A DNA stretch of 6,267 nucleotides from Candidatus Omnitrophota bacterium (GTDB taxonomy: Bacteria > Omnitrophota > Gorgyraeia > Gygaellales > Profunditerraquicolaceae). The notes below the pieces were generated by a model. It had not been told where the DNA came from. It made no database searches and was given only the letters and a program-made list of their open reading frames with translations. The stretch is from contig JAHIZC010000153.1 in the NCBI GenBank assembly GCA_018814745.1, positions 1-6,267 of the forward strand, given 5' to 3'. Positions within the stretch are counted from its first letter, which is position 1; every line of letters begins with the position of its first letter. The position numbers were made by a program, and so were the translations under genes. This document shows, in pieces, positions 6,257 to 6,267 of this stretch.

Positions 6257-6267
6257 ATGAAGAAGGA
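6257..6267 (+). CDS. Probable start of the next gene (only Met-Lys-Lys visible)
   Basis: An ATG at 6257 follows the TAA of the preceding frame by one base and reads Met-Lys-Lys before the window ends. The tight spacing matches the rest of this operon, and a GGA lies 5 bases upstream. A Met-Lys-Lys start is common for exported proteins, but nothing can be said of its identity. Confidence 0.35.

Overview
This window is a compact, ordinary-looking piece of a bacterial chromosome with roughly 40% GC judged by eye. Nearly every base is coding and no phage, insertion sequence, CRISPR or RNA gene is visible. Two inner-membrane LPS export permeases (LptF, LptG) and a lipoprotein metallopeptidase point to a Gram-negative, LPS-bearing cell. 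The style of the proteins would fit an uncultured lineage such as Omnitrophota, but that is an impression and cannot be proven from the sequence.

Layout: the left edge holds the last 31 codons of alanine racemase (alr, + strand), whose stop codon overlaps tail-to-tail with the stop of lptG. A three-gene minus-strand unit, comF > lptF > lptG, fills 3005 down to 95 with a 5-base gap and then a 13-base overlap. The 108-base gap 3006-3113 carries two back-to-back promoters, each with a perfect TTGACA and a 17-base spacer. One drives comF leftward and the other drives pyrE rightward. The rightward unit is pyrE > a BaiN/HI0933-type flavoprotein > a maf reading frame, and the first codons of one more gene probably begin at 6257.

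The genes mix pyrimidine synthesis (pyrE), nucleotide-pool or house-cleaning hydrolysis (Maf), a flavin oxidoreductase, envelope biogenesis (lptFG and an M48 protease lipoprotein) and a ComF phosphoribosyltransferase. The two divergent first genes both encode PRPP-type phosphoribosyltransferase folds.

The most unusual point is at 4921-6255. A complete Maf domain runs without a stop codon into a complete lipoprotein signal peptide (lipobox LTGC) followed by a complete M48 zinc metallopeptidase. An in-frame ATG at 5461, with a Shine-Dalgarno-like AAGGA upstream, could give the protease as a separate lipoprotein. The locus may therefore make a fusion, a nested second product, or both. A second notable point is that both divergent promoters predict transcription starts at or within a few bases of the annotated start codons, and most starts here lack a strong Shine-Dalgarno. 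This suggests leaderless or coupled translation.
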